A stretch of DNA of 64,000 nt, taken from contig NC_063444.1 of NCBI RefSeq assembly GCF_020379485.1, positions 3,606,652 through 3,670,651 on the forward strand, given 5' to 3'. The notes beneath the pieces are model-generated. The model was not told the DNA's origin, made no database searches, and was given only the letters and a program-made list of their open reading frames with translations. Numbering within the stretch: the stretch's first letter is position 1; each line of letters begins with the position of its first letter. This DNA is from Brassica napus (Eukaryota; Streptophyta; Magnoliopsida; Brassicales; Brassicaceae). This document shows, piece by piece, positions 44,745-59,931 of the stretch. Position numbers and translations under genes: made by a program.

Positions 44745-45293
44745 CTCAAATTTTATAATTATTTATGAAGAAAAGTGTGCAATGTTCTCTGGTAAATTTT
44801 ATAATTATCATTTTTTTTACTAAATCGCCTACTATCCTAAATTTTATGACCGGTCATGGTAATAGAAAAAAATAAAGGAATACAAGACATAAGAGATTAC
44901 CTGCGTGTATCCATGTCTCATCATTGAAACATAAGCGATTACCTGTCCCTTTAAAGTCAAAACTCACCCTTTAATATTTCAGCATATTCACTCTATTGCC
45001 AAGAAGACGAGTCTCGATAGTGCACACATGAATAAGGGGTGGTTCTTGAGGCGCTAGTTTCAGAACGCTCACTCCAAGGGGTGTGTGCACGTTCTTTCAG
45101 CCGTTAGTGTCCGATTTGCCAAGAATGTTTGCAGCAGCTCAAACTATTATAAATTTTACGTAGCCCAAATTAAGAATCAGAGAATGGACGGAAGATTGGT
45201 TGATGGGCCGTTTAGAAGCAAAACATCTTTCTACTCTCCTACACTTTTTAAAAAGGAACACAACCCACATGACCACTAAACCACGATAAGTGC
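44745..45293. other. Spacer upstream of VAL2 remnant
   Basis: VAL2 internal exons should lie here and to the right; I see no B3, PHD-like or CW coding sequence on either strand. Confidence 0.55.
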
Positions 45294-45301
45294 AACTGAC
45301 T

Positions 45302-45550
45302 CAAGGCCGTGCCTGAATAAAAGCTGATAAAGCATATGCTTGATGGCCGGTGAAGATATATATTTTAAAAGGCCAATATTTCCATAAATCTTATGTAGCT
45401 TAACCGGTTTCGTTATTGGCTTGGGTGTATACATACCTGGGTTCGACGCTCTACAGTTTCATTTTTTTAGAATTTTTACAGTTTATATAAAAGAAACGGG
45501 CCAAAAAAATATTTCTGCTTCAGGGCCAATATATCTCCGGCACGGCCCTG
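45302..45550. mobile_element. hAT-type MITE, 249 bp
   Basis: The ends CAAGGCCGTGCC and (inverted) CAGGGCCGTGCC form terminal inverted repeats. An exact 8-bp duplication AACTGACT flanks it at 45294-45301 and 45551-45558. Length equals that of the element at 6314, and both have GGCC-rich ends, so they are probably relatives. Confidence 0.88.
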
Positions 45551-46205
45551 AACTGACTCAGCTTGAGTTAAGTTTGTTGTCAAAATGGAAATTATTGCAT
45601 AAGATGTTGGACCGTTAAAAGTCTTATCCGGTAGCTAACGCCTTTTAATCAACTCTCGGGCTGAGTTTCATTGAAACTAGCCATAGATGGGTCCTTTTCT
45701 CTTTAATAACTTGTAACCATTAACTTTAAAATTAGAGAGAGAAGCGTTCAAGTAAATATCCCCCTTATGCTTTGAACAATGTGACAACATGTAGTCGTTT
45801 ATTGAAGAAATGATTAATATCTTTATGGTTGAACAGAAAAAAAGATAAACATTTTATGTCGTAAGGGCGGGGGTTATAACCTACCATATTGGTAAGACTA
45901 GAGATTATTGTTGATATAAATGCATGCTCGATTGCAAAATAAATAAAAGCATGACTGGGATCAAGGTAATAATCGAACCATTTACTAATGCCATTAATCT
46001 ATATTTTTCCGTTTCATAAAAATAGATTTTAACATATTAAGAAAATACATTAAATTACTATAATAGATTTTTTTAAAGTTAATTTTCAATAATTTTTATC
46101 CAATAGCAATTCAATAAAATCAACTAATTTTCTTGAAATTTACAATCTTTTCATAGAAAACATAGAAAATATATTTTTGTGAATTTTTTTAAAAAAATAT
46201 ATATA

Positions 46206-46438
46206 GTCCCTCTGTTTTTATATATACGACGCTTTCACATAAAACAAGACATCGTGTATATTTCCTTTACTATCCTCATTCCTCTACGTGATGAATTGAA
46301 TTTGTTAACTAGAATCAATAATGTAAAGGGTAAATAAAGTCATTACTGCTATATTTTACATAGATTTATAGAAAACGTCACATATATTGGAACAAAAAAA
46401 ATAGTTCCAAAACGTCATGTAAAACCGAACGGAGGGAG
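46206..46438. mobile_element. Stowaway-type MITE, 233 bp
   Basis: The left end GTCCCTCTGTTTTT and right end GAACGGAGGGAG are inverted and flanked by TA on both sides (46204-46205, 46439-46440), the Tc1/mariner signature. Inner sequence repeats ACGTC/GACGC near both ends. Confidence 0.8.
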
Positions 46439-47544
46439 TATATCTTTATGAAACCGAGAGAATATACGAAGTTACGAACACTTTGAACATATGACTCTAT
46501 ACCCACAGTGAACATACAAAACACTTTCAACTTCTCGTTCTCCTTCTAATTTTTTTTTCCTTGGTCTCTGTTTGTTTCTATTTCTTTTCACATGTCCTTC
46601 CTCTTGGTCAACTTGATCATTATCCAACTGAAATTGTGCCACATGCTTGAGGATATTTCTCAAATAGAACTTTTAAACATTTACACACCCGTATATGTTG
46701 CATCATGATATTTGCCATATTAGTCTTATGGTTGCATTTGGGTTGCATGTGAAGCAGTCCTCGTTGTATCTATCAATTAATGTTGATTTTAAAAATTACA
46801 AGTTAAGAATTATACTCCCTCTGTTTCATTAAAATACAAATTTTTAAAAAAAAATTGTTTCACAAAGATACTTTTTTATGTTTCCTATATAAAAATTATA
46901 AATTTCAATAAAATTAATTAAATTTATTGAAAAATTATTGGTTAAAAACATTGAAGTTTGATAATTTTTAAAAACAATGCATAACTAATGTGTTCTTTTA
47001 ATGTGTGTAAACACCGAAACATGTATCTTTAGAAAACTGTATGATGCAACTGAAGTCTATACGACGAATCACTGTTGACTCATACGTCATAAAACTCATA
47101 GGTGTAAACATACATTAAAAATCATTTTAGATTATCTAAACATTAGAGTAGTGGGTACAAGCTATAACGTAAATCTCACAAACATTAAAAATAGAAGAGT
47201 GCAATTTCACTATGTTCCCACTCATTCTAGATTCAACATTTGCGAAATTCTTTCTTCCACAAGCGTCGTTGTGTTTAGTTTAGCTTTTTCTTTATATTTA
47301 GATCCGTTGACTTTGTAAAGTGTAAGAGTGTCTTCATCTTTATGTATTGGCATCTTCATTAATCATTACATAAACAACTGTTTGATACTATGAGAGCATG
47401 ATTAACGGAGAGTTTTTAAGGTGAGGTTCTTAGCGGAATATAAGAATCCGTCTCTTAATTTTTAACCAAAAAAGTTAAGAACCGAGAGGAAGTTTTATTT
47501 ACAAGGACAACAAATAAGAAGAAAAGAAGGTTTCTCTGCTGTTT

Positions 47545-47566
47545 TTTTTTTTTTTTTGGGTCAATG
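47545..47566 (-). mobile_element. 22-bp T-tail micro-insertion
   Basis: A T-run followed by GGGTCAATG lies between GGTTTCTCTGCTGTTT (47529-47544) and GGTTTCTCCACTGTTT (47567-47582), a 16-bp duplication with two mismatches. Confidence 0.55.
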
Positions 47567-47604
47567 GGTTTCTCCACTGTTTAAAATGAGTAAATGACAT
47601 TAAT

Positions 47605-47638
47605 GGGGGGGGGGGGGGGGGGGGGGGGGTGTGTGTGT
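47605..47638. repeat. 25-bp poly(G) tract followed by (GT)n
   Basis: Twenty-five G in a row and then TGTGTGTGT. It is the second long G/C homopolymer in 3.4 kb. Confidence 0.75.
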
Positions 47639-48229
47639 AAAATACCAATAAGTTAAAAAAAGGGGATGGAAAAGTCATCTTCTTTTTGTCGGTTTGACAT
47701 AAGTAGTCATGTTTATTTTTTGTCGTTATCTGGTCAGTAAATCTACTCTTCAGACCTACTCTTCTGACCATTCTAAAATTTGTATTTATCTTTTTAACTT
47801 ACAGATACTAGTGGTCCAATGTAAATGATCACTTGATCAGTAATAATATGTTTCAAACTCTCGTAATAAATTCTGTTAATTTACAATATAAGAATTCTCA
47901 TATCAATTAAATCGAGCTGCATTGGTTATGAAATAAAGATATTTGTTGTTACAACTATCACATTCCAACCCACATGTTAGATTTTGATGATAAAGAAGTA
48001 AAGACCTTAAGAGGATGATTTCGACTTTTTAAAAGCTCACTTTCTCTTTCCCTCCTTTATGCAGACACAAGAAAAGGAAATGAAATTAAAAGGAGATCTC
48101 CATTAGTGAGCGATAAAGACTCCTCACATTCTCTTTGTAAATCTCTAAATCTCATCAGTCTCTTTTTTCAACTTGAAAATCCTACAAGTCTGGAGAGTGA
48201 ATCAATTCTGAAAGTATTTTGTTAGGCAA

Positions 48230-51200
48230 ATGAGAAAGATTCTTCCTCTACTCCTTAAGGTCTTGGTTATTCAGTTCCTCTGTAGTGTCTATGCTTGTAC
48301 AGCATCCCATCCACCTGCTTCACAGCCTTCACTTTCTCCCGTCTACACTTCCATGGCTTCCTTCTCTCCAGGTATCTCTCTCTATTTTCTTTTCTTTTTT
48401 TCTGGGATTGATATGTGTTGGTAAGTGACATAAATTTCGAAAACCAATGTAAATTTGATTTTCAATTATATACGTAAAATGCTACTTTCGAGCTGATCCC
48501 TTGAGTGGAGTGCCTTATCTTGTACGTATCCTCTCATCAGTTATACAATTGGTATCCCAAGTAAACTCCCTTCTTAATCTCAAGAAATCTCAACAAGGTT
48601 TCTTTATTTGCTTTTTGTGATCTCAGGAATCCAAATGGGTAGTAGAGGCCAAGAACACAATAAACTTTTAATAGCTCTTATAATCAGCTCCTCGTCTCTA
48701 GGACTAATAGTTTTTTGTTGTTTATGCTTTTGGGCTGTTTATCGGTCTAAGCAATTTCCCAAACCGACCAAGAATTCAGGTAAATCTCCTTTTTCACCAT
48801 ACTAATTCAAGAATGAAAAATATTAATATTACACTTGTAACAAGATTACAAGATTTTGATGCCTGAATGGTTTTGTACATGTGGAAGAGAGTGGGATTTC
48901 ATTACCCAAGAAGGGTTTTATGCAGTCCTTCGATTACAAGACACTAGAGAAAGCAACAGGCGGTTTCAAAGACAGTAATCTTATAGGACGAGGCGGGTTC
49001 GGATTTGTTTACAAAGCCTGCTTAGACAATCACACTCTAGCCGCGGTTAAAAAGATCGAAAACGTTAGCCAAGAAGCAAAACGGGAGTTTCAGGTAACCA
49101 AAAAATGATGAGTGTTGTTTTAGTTCAAGAGTCTGAGTCCGGTTCTATCATTTTGCAGAACGAAGTTGATCTATTGAGCAAGATTCACCATCCCAACATC
49201 ATCTCACTTCTGGGACATACAAGTGAAATCAGCTCGAGCTTCATCGTTTACGAGCTGATGGAAAAGGGATCTTTGGAGGCACAGTTACACGGTAAAAAAC
49301 ATGATCTTATTTTTAGACCTGGGATATATAAACGAGATGAAGAGATGAAAACAGATCATGTGACCACATAAAAATAAATAACTTCTTGTTCTATATAGTA
49401 TAATCATCTAATTTAATGTTGGGAAATTATTTAATGGTTAAGGACCTTCTCGTGGATCGGCTTTAACATGGCACATGCGGATGAAGATTGCTCTTGATAC
49501 AGCAAGGTACATTCAAGAGCCCTCCACATTTCCGGTTTTCTCTATTGTTTTATTAATCACGGTTTGAGTAGACCGTGTTTTTTTTTTTTGGAAGCAGAGG
49601 TGTAGAGTATCTACATGAGCGTTGTCGCCCTCCGGTTATTCACAGAGATATAAAATCTTCAAATATTCTCCTTGATTCTTCCTTCAACGCCAAGGTAATT
49701 AATTGAAACAAAAATCAACTACCAAACCAAACCGGAGATAACCGGTCAAGATTCTTAGTTAGTCCTATATCTTGGTTGATTGGTTCTTGTTTCGTTAATT
49801 CAAGAATCACTTGTTTTTGCTTCGACAAACAATCCAATCACATGACTTCTTGTGTGTTCCCGCATTCAGATATCTGATTTTGGACTTGCGGTAACGAACG
49901 GGATGCACGGCAAGAACAACATTAAACTATCTGGGACACTTGGTTATGTTGCTCCAGAATATCTCCTAGATGGTAAAACATTCGCATTTCCGATCTATTT
50001 TTTTGCAGGACCGGCCTCTAGAATTTGATGATCCTAAACCATTTAGTAAAGATTTCAAAATTTTGGAGGTCTAAATTTTTTTTTTTTACAAATTTGAAAG
50101 TCTATTTACATATAATTTTTGAGGGAATCTGAAGCGAATGTTTCATTAGGCTTGGTCCAGGACCGGTACTGATTTTTGGTGACCTAACTCGTTGTCATGT
50201 CTTAAAATGCGTTACCTGTTAGTTAATCATAATGTGTATTCACGTGACCCCATATAACAATGAATTTCTCTTTTATTACGTCTAGAATTGTGGCTGGAAA
50301 GCAAATCATCATATTGATGTTTTATTTCAACTAATCACATGGAATCATTATTAGGCTAGAGAGAGTGGTTAGCGGGTCATTAAAACCGTGATTATCTGTG
50401 TAGTTACCGGATTAGCAAGGTTGTTACATTAAAACATGATTATGTTGCTCAGGTAAATTAACGGATAAAAGTGATGTTTACTCATTCGGAGTGGTTCTAC
50501 TTGAACTGTTGCTGGGAAGGCGACCGGTTGAGAAGTTGAGTTCGGTTCAGTGCCAATCTCTGGTCACTTGGGTAAGAACGGTTTAGAGTGATGATATCGC
50601 TAATCGTAAACGAACAATAATAGAAAGCATTGGTTAGTGGTTATTGGCGTTAACTAATGCATTTTATTTGCAGGCAATGCCACAACTTACGGATAGATCA
50701 AAGCTTCCTAAAATAGTGGATCCAGTTATCAAAGATACAATGGATCATAAGCATCTATACCAGGTTAGAATCTGTTATTGGTTTATATATTTTGATCGAT
50801 TTAGAAATCTATATAGTATTTATCAAATCCAAGTAAAATATGCAAATCCGGAGGTTTTTTCTCGGATTTGAGTCTTTGTATTTTTAACTAAAAAATCCAA
50901 ACAAATTCATTATAAAATCAAATATATTAGTAAATCCGTACGATTGAATAACACTTGATTTGATACAGAATTTATGAATCATTAAACCAATAACACATGA
51001 TTTTAATACAGATTTGAAAATCATAGAACCAATAACACTAGATTTAGTTCGGATTTTCAAATCCATTAAAATAAAACAACCAATAACCTCTACTAAATAA
51101 AACTAATTTTGATTGCACTATCTTTTGTTGAATTGTTAATCAAACCGGGAATTATTTTGGTCAGGTAGCAGCCGTGGCAGTGCTTTGTGTACAGCCAGAA

Positions 51201-51302
51201 CCAAGTTATAGACCGTTGATAACCGATGTTCTTCACTCACTTGTTCCACTGGTTCCGGTAGAGCTAGGAGGAACACTCCGGTTAACATCATCATCGTCCT
51301 AA
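48230..51302 (+). CDS. Receptor-like protein kinase (At4g32000-like)
   Basis: Ten exons (48230-48371, 48627-48779, 48888-49093, 49159-49291, 49443-49506, 49598-49694, 49870-49972, 50453-50571, 50674-50763, 51165-51302) sum to 1245 nt, 414 aa. It has a signal peptide (about 1-22), a very short Ser/Pro-rich ectodomain (about 23-55), one transmembrane helix (about 58-84, [17 protein letters not shown]) and a cytosolic kinase (about 120-395). Conserved kinase motifs are all present: [25 protein letters not shown] (RD type), [13 protein letters not shown] and [20 protein letters not shown]. The tiny ectodomain makes direct large-ligand binding unlikely; it may act as a co-receptor. Ligand and substrate are not known. 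Intron 7 is long and holds a MITE. Confidence 0.92.
50006..50171. mobile_element. Degenerate hAT-like MITE in kinase intron 7
   Basis: The left end CAGGACCGGCCTC and (inverted) right end CAGTACCGGTCCTGG are imperfect inverted repeats around 166 bp. Flanks TTTTTTTG and ATTTTTGG agree at 6 of 8 positions, so the duplication is weak. Confidence 0.6.
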
Positions 51303-51892
51303 AGCAAATAATTGTTGCTTATATATAGGGATTGATCTTATTGCTTCAGAACTTTTGGGGTGCAAATGTGGGAACAAAGGTTTCCCAGGGGTATTCACTT
51401 CTAATGATTGTATTTGTAAATTGCCTATATTATACATTTTTCACCAAGTAAATATTCAATATTTATGGGCTATTTAAACAAATTAGCTCTTTTACATTTT
51501 GCATTTTTGCTCTGAACTGTTAGAAAGTCGCCAACCACTATCTACGAATCCACTCTTTGACTTTGTAAGCCCATAGATCTACGAACATTGGCCCAATGAC
51601 CATTATAGCCCCTCTCAAGACAAAGCTTGATAAAACTTCGGACATATCGTTTTGTCTTGATAAATCATTGTACTTGCTTACACAATCTCGATCTGATCGT
51701 TTTCGAAACTGCGCGGTTCCGACGAAGCTCAGGTGACAAATCAATAATCTCTCTATCTGAACCTGTTTTCTTAATCGTTATCTCTCATGTGGATCATGTT
51801 CAAACTAACGTCATCTGTCTGAATTGCTTATCCTCGTACTGAGTTCACTATCACTGATTTTGGGATCTGTCTGCAGCTTAGTGATTGATTCC
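51303..51892. other. Kinase 3' flank and ASP5 promoter region
   Basis: No gene is seen. The segment 51590-51890 is probably ASP5 promoter and 5' leader. Confidence 0.5.
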
Positions 51893-54701
<2,809 letters not shown>

Positions 54702-55175
54702 AGGAAAACACTTGTTACTTCTTCATTCATAAGGATACAAATTGTATTTGCATAATTTCACAATGTGAATGTATTTGGTGTTTTTATCTTTCTAGCACCA
54801 TCTTGTTCCACAAATAATCAGAGACCAAGTACTCAGAATTACTTAATCAGAACCAATCACGAATCAGGCAGGTTTTATTAATAAGAAATTCGAAAGGTAA
54901 AACGCAAACAAGTACCATGAAACAGCTCGGAAGCAGCACAAGGGACAATCTGTTTCATACCCAATGGGGGCAATGTAATAAATTTCCAATGGGGGCAATG
55001 TAATAAGCAACCAAGAATATTAAATAACTGCAAGCGCTAATACGTAGCTCTTATAAAGATAAAATCTGGTAACATCAAAAGTCTTACAAGATATGTGAAA
55101 ATGTTTATAACAAAAATCAAGAAGATTCGGGGAAATGCTAAATCGAACAGAAGACAAACAGTCTTGAGCTTCCAC
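54702..55175. other. Spacer between convergent ASP5 and RPL39 3' ends
   Basis: 3' flanks of both genes. CCAATGGGGGCAATGTAATAA occurs twice in tandem, at about 54960 and 54988. No gene seen. Confidence 0.55.
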
Positions 55176-55801
<626 letters not shown>

Positions 55802-55892
55802 CTTGAAGTCGTGCGATATGCAGCTGGGGATGAGCGAAGCTAAACGAAGAGAAGTGGCGTCTACTAACCTTTTCTTGACTTATAGTAAGAGG

Positions 55893-55996
55893 AAACCCTA
55901 GTCAAGTAAAAAAGGCTGGGCTTACTATATGAAAGTTACTTTCTTTCGGTTCAAGGCCCATTATGTAGTCGAGCAAAAACCAAGCCATAAGGCCCA
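55893..55996 (-). promoter_or_regulatory. RPL39 promoter with telo box and site II elements
   Basis: A telo box AAACCCTA (55893-55900) and three site II-type elements (TGGGCT at 55917-55922, GGCCCA at 55955-55960 and 55991-55996) lie 90-200 nt upstream of the start. This pairing is usual in plant ribosomal-protein promoters. Confidence 0.75.
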
Positions 55997-55999
55997 TTT

Positions 56000-57385
56000 T
56001 GTATGTAGTTTGCTTGTTTGTGTGTTTGTAGCATAATATAATCTTTGTCACACTTTATACAACAAAAATCTATGTTGTTGTGATCATCATCATCATCGCA
56101 TCCTCAATGTGAAGTTAGTCTCTTCTTTGTGCCATTTTATTATTTAATTGTTATCGTGAATGTGAATACTAGTACTCTGTTACTGAAGTAAACGTGTATC
56201 TCATACAACTTGTAACTAAAGATAGCTGACCTCGTAACGGTCAGAGCTGACTCATATCGTCAAAGCTAATATCTCAGATATAATTTGCATAATGAGAAAA
56301 GGAATCATTCAATAGTATTTACAGTGTCAGTCATAAACGACTTCATAACCTTGTCTTCTTGCAAATCAATCCAAGTCCACTTCATTGACTCTTCTTTCCA
56401 CCAAGTCTCCTCTATCATTTCTCTTATTCTTTCGGTAGTACGTTTTCCACGGTCTATCAATATACCATCAACATTCTACGGTAGAATGTGGCTTGTAGGT
56501 ATTTGAAAGTAGAATTTCTACCCTAACTAGACTTAGATCATCGGCACCAGTCTAGTCCAGAAAATCACATCCTTCCTATCATTCCTATTGATGTTGATAT
56601 GAACTTAGAAAAAAAAAACATTTTTTTAATATTCCTTAGAACCGCTGCAGATAAAAGAGTATTTGTTATTTGTTATACATTGTTTAAAATTTATAGTTTA
56701 TGGGTAAGATGTCTCTGTTATATAATTTTGTTGCAAATATTCATGGCAATCTTTTTGGAATAGATTCAATCATTCAAATTTATCTCACGACTACAAGTAC
56801 ATTTACTTTCACATACCTACAGTAATGAATGATTACAGGAAACTATCGTTTAACCAATTAGTACAACACTAGGATCAACACAACAACCATACAATTATGA
56901 ATGGATTTAAAGAGAATTTGTATTGAGCGAGTGTCTACAATAAGGACTTGACTCTGCACAGAGTACCCTTCACAAAATTAATTAGTATTTTGGAATTGTC
57001 AATTAAGTTTCCTCTGATGCAGTCATGCAACCGACAACCTAGTACTCTCGTATCCTGAATCTTAAAAATACACATCCAGATTTCATTTGTTCAGGCAAGA
57101 ACAGGGGAAATACACATAATGTTGGAAAATCTTAGTAATAACAATGCGGTCACAAGATTGAAAACAAATGGGAACTGAAATGGATGCTACAAACAACTGA
57201 GTAAAGAAACAGCAAGCAAATCACTATGAGTACGAAGAGATAAACATTACGAAACTCCGAGCAAAAGCAAAATCATAATTCATAATTCATCAGTCATCAC
57301 TCTGAACATCAACAAATAAAGCTTCTCTTAATAGCTAAACCAACCGAACAACATTCTTCTATCATAAAAAAAATATGAAAGAAAT
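56000..57385. other. Spacer, no gene recognised
   Basis: AT-rich. The part nearest 57385 is probably the 3' part of the snoRNA transcript; a degenerate TGATGA/CTGA cluster on the minus strand at about 57275-57310 is too short to call a third snoRNA. Confidence 0.45.
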
Positions 57386-57481
57386 AGCTGGATCCCTCAG
57401 AATTTGATTATTCGTCAAGGTATATAATCAGTCACTACTTTTAACATTTTTTTATTTATTCATCATCATTGGGATCCAGCT
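57386..57481 (-). ncRNA. C/D-box snoRNA (second of pair)
   Basis: On the minus strand the 96-nt segment has a perfect 11-bp terminal stem (AGCTGGATCCC with GGGATCCAGCT). Inside are box C ATGATGA (57469-57463), box D' CTGA (57431-57428) and box D CTGA (57400-57397) next to the closing stem. The stretch before D' (ATGTTAAAAGTAGTGA) would be the guide. Box order, spacing and stem fit a 2'-O-methylation guide. The rRNA target was not assigned. Confidence 0.8.
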
Positions 57482-57554
57482 AAGGCCACACAACTGAATA
57501 TTAAGCAAACAAGAACTCAAATCATAAACACAAGAAAAAAACAAAGAAGCAGTT

Positions 57555-57646
57555 GAAAATCCCTCAGAGCTGATAGTTTCTAATCAAGAAGATATCAGTC
57601 ACTACTTTTAACATTTTTAATCATAATAATCATCACAGGGATTTCT
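57555..57646 (-). ncRNA. C/D-box snoRNA (first of pair)
   Basis: The minus strand has an 8-bp stem (AAATCCCT with AGGGATTT), box C GTGATGA (57636-57630), box D' CTGA (57598-57595), a C'-like TGATTAG and box D CTGA (57567-57564). The sequence before D' is identical to that of the neighbouring snoRNA (ATGTTAAAAGTAGTGA), while the rest differs, including the guide before D (AGAAACTATCAGCT). The two are therefore diverged tandem paralogues sharing one target and probably a transcript. Confidence 0.8.
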
Positions 57647-57840
57647 GAAACGCTTCAAACCGAAAAGAAAAAAAACATCTAAGCTCAATTATGAGAACTA
57701 ACCAATAACAGATCATAAGAACTAAGAAGCATTCAAATGGATCCTATCACAACGAACATTATTAGTCTATACGAAGGTAATTAGAAAAGGAATCTACTAA
57801 AACAAAAGTAAAGAATGTGAGTTTTTAGGTAAACGGCGGA

Positions 57841-57953
57841 TTAGGGTTTTTGTTGTAGCTGGGGGGAAGAGAGGATTGTACCTTGAAAGATATTTATAGG
57901 AGGGTCTCATGTGATTCTGAAACAGCAAAGCCCTAAGGGTTAGTTAAGGCCCA
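57841..57953 (-). promoter_or_regulatory. Promoter of the snoRNA cluster
   Basis: On the minus strand: a site II-type element (57948-57953), then TATA box CTATAAATA (57899-57891), then a telo box AAACCCTAA (57849-57841), about 200-300 nt upstream of the first snoRNA. Telo box with site II and TATA is the typical set for plant snoRNA gene clusters and matches the RPL39 promoter nearby. Confidence 0.7.
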
Positions 57954-58595
57954 ACTAAAACTTCCAACTCTCTTTTGTTTTGTACTAAGACATGTTATTG
58001 ACTTTACTTTTTCAGTGACGTACTAAAACATGTTATTGACTTTCCTGTCTTGTTCCAAGGTACGTATGTACTTTCATGGGTTGTTACTTGTTTCAAGTGT
58101 TTTAATTAGAGTAACCTGATCTGCAACGAAGAATGTGACAGAGATATCTGACTGGACAGAGTTCAAACACTTTCATGTCATACACAGGCTGCTGCGATTT
58201 TAAGTACAATCTTTTGGACTTGACAGCAACTCTTTTAGTCCCAAAATTACCAGAGGACCAACATATTAAAAGAAAGATAAACAAGTCAACTTATTTTAAT
58301 TGAATTTAACATTCAGAAAAGTAATTTGTACAAATATTCAAAAAATTACATCCAAAGCATAAAGAGGAAAGTCGAATTTACACACACTTTTGTGCAGATT
58401 TTGATGATTCTCCTATAACAATAACCAAAAGGGTTATTAACACTTGTGAATAAAATACAAGGACCCTCCTCACATCACATTCATATACAAATATATATAT
58501 ATATAATTATCTTTTCAAACAATGACAAAGAATCATGTCCTTGGGGTTATCTAATCTTGAGCTCCAGATGCAACAGAAGGAACTCGATCTCTTTG

Positions 58596-59931
58596 TTACT
58601 TCAAAGGACAAAAAGAAGCAGAACAAGGAGGATTACCGGTTGATATTGATCTTGCATGTGAAGGCTTATTATTATCTACCCGTGCATCAGATGAAGAAGA
58701 AGCTAAAGGACCCGATCTGCTTCTCGCCTTCTTTTTCTTCTTCTTCTTTTTATTCTTTTTACTTTCTCCTACCTCCAAGAGCTTCCCGTCTGTACCTACC
58801 TGCTTCACTTTCATCTCGTTCAAGCTAGCCGGTAACACACAATTGCAGAGGAAACCTTTACATGTCATTAAAAAAAAGAAGAGTAATCAATGCTCCTCTT
58901 AAGATTAGTTGAAACGTTCCTCAAGGAAGTTTGAGTTTTACCTAAGCGAGCAAGACGGTTGACCCAACTAGGGATTGACTTTTGAGTTAGTTTTAAACAA
59001 ACATCGTTACAGAAATGATTACAGTTCCTTGTGATGAGGTGGTACTTGCTCCCCTGGTACTCATCTGCTAGTTCCTCCATAAAGCTTCCAACTTCTTTCG
59101 CCTTCATCTCCGTCTCACCCACCAGGATCGATTTCCTGAATGTGAAACCAGGACACTTCTTTGGCTCCACTTTGAAGATCCCAGTACTTGAATGCTCGTG
59201 TGCCCCATATCCATATTCAACACCATGAACTACACACACACAATAGATAAACCAAAACCAAGAAGGAAAAAAAACAAATGAGTTCTTGATCAATGGGAAC
59301 TACATAATACCAATGGACTAAACGACAATGTATTGAACAATTTGATTAATAGTTCAAACAAAGAAAAAATAAAAGAAACAATCTCTGTGTTCTCTTATAA
59401 CCAAACACAGATTGAGACATCACATCTATCCTCATACTTTTCAAAGTCAATTTTCATCTCATCTTTTTTTTTTTTTGACTAAAGGCTTTTAATTTAAAAA
59501 ACATAACTATTACAAGATAAGACAAGAAGTCTTATAGTTTGGAGAATTTTCATCTCATCTTTCTGACCAAACTTAACCACCTAGTGTAATAAATCCAAAT
59601 TCATGTTATCGAGAATTATTAGACATCATCTTTCTAATCTGTTTTTCTTTTCCTAATTCAATGTTAGAATCCGACAAAAGATTCTATTTTTATTCTGAAC
59701 TATTCACCTCATGACAACCTCAAGAACAATCAAACACATAATTGTAGGAAAAAAAACACAAAGATCATGGATAAAAACAGAACCTTCAAGACCAGAGTGA
59801 TAGATTCCGATTCCGAGCCAATAACCGTAAACATTCATAGGGGTGAGATCGTAAACATTGAGATAAACAGGCACCGATCCAGGATTCTTCTTCTTCTTCC
59901 GTCTCACGGAGACGTTTCTGCAAAACATCAT
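58596..59931 (-). CDS. PPPDE/DeSI-like cysteine isopeptidase (At4g31980-like)
   Basis: Three exons (59931-59784, 59229-58942, 58855-58596) sum to 696 nt, 231 aa. PPPDE (DUF862) proteins are papain-fold deubiquitinating or deSUMOylating peptidases. The core reads VYLNVYDLTPMN, GIGIYHSGLEVHGVEY with the catalytic His, YGYGAHEHSSTGIFKVEP, and YHLITRNCNHFCND with the catalytic Cys. A C-terminal tail is Lys/Ser-rich (ESKKNKKKKKKKKARSRSG). Both catalytic residues are present, so an active enzyme is likely. As I recall, the Arabidopsis model at this position is a longer fusion with DUF247; only the PPPDE part is seen here. Intron 1 contains a small retroposon. Confidence 0.92.
59467..59544 (-). mobile_element. 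78-bp retroposon fragment in PPPDE intron 1
   Basis: Flanked by a perfect 18-bp direct repeat (59449-59466 and 59545-59562, AATTTTCATCTCATCTTT). The insert starts with a T-run (poly(A) on the minus strand) and GACTAAAGGCTTTTAATTT, similar in form to the LINE 3' end at 9326 (GCTAAAAATGTTAATAT). It is best read as a severely 5'-truncated LINE copy. Confidence 0.8.

Larger units (their letters stand above)
46441..48229. other. Long AT-rich spacer upstream of the kinase gene
   Basis: It contains an isolated Stowaway-like left end (ACTCCCTCTGTTTCATT, about 46815), a micro-insertion at 47545 and a poly(G) tract at 47605. No coding region is recognisable. Confidence 0.55.

Noticed and set aside
46815..47050. 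Second Stowaway MITE starting CTCCCTCTGTTTC
   Set aside because: A left end is present but no inverted right end was found, so only a remnant can be claimed.
57250..57345. Possible third C/D snoRNA (TGATGTT, TGATGACTGATGA on the minus strand)
   Set aside because: Box spacing is too short and no closing stem is found.
57386..57481. Perfect stem suggesting a microRNA precursor
   Set aside because: Only 11 bp pair and the inner part does not; boxes C, D' and D at the right places make it a C/D snoRNA.
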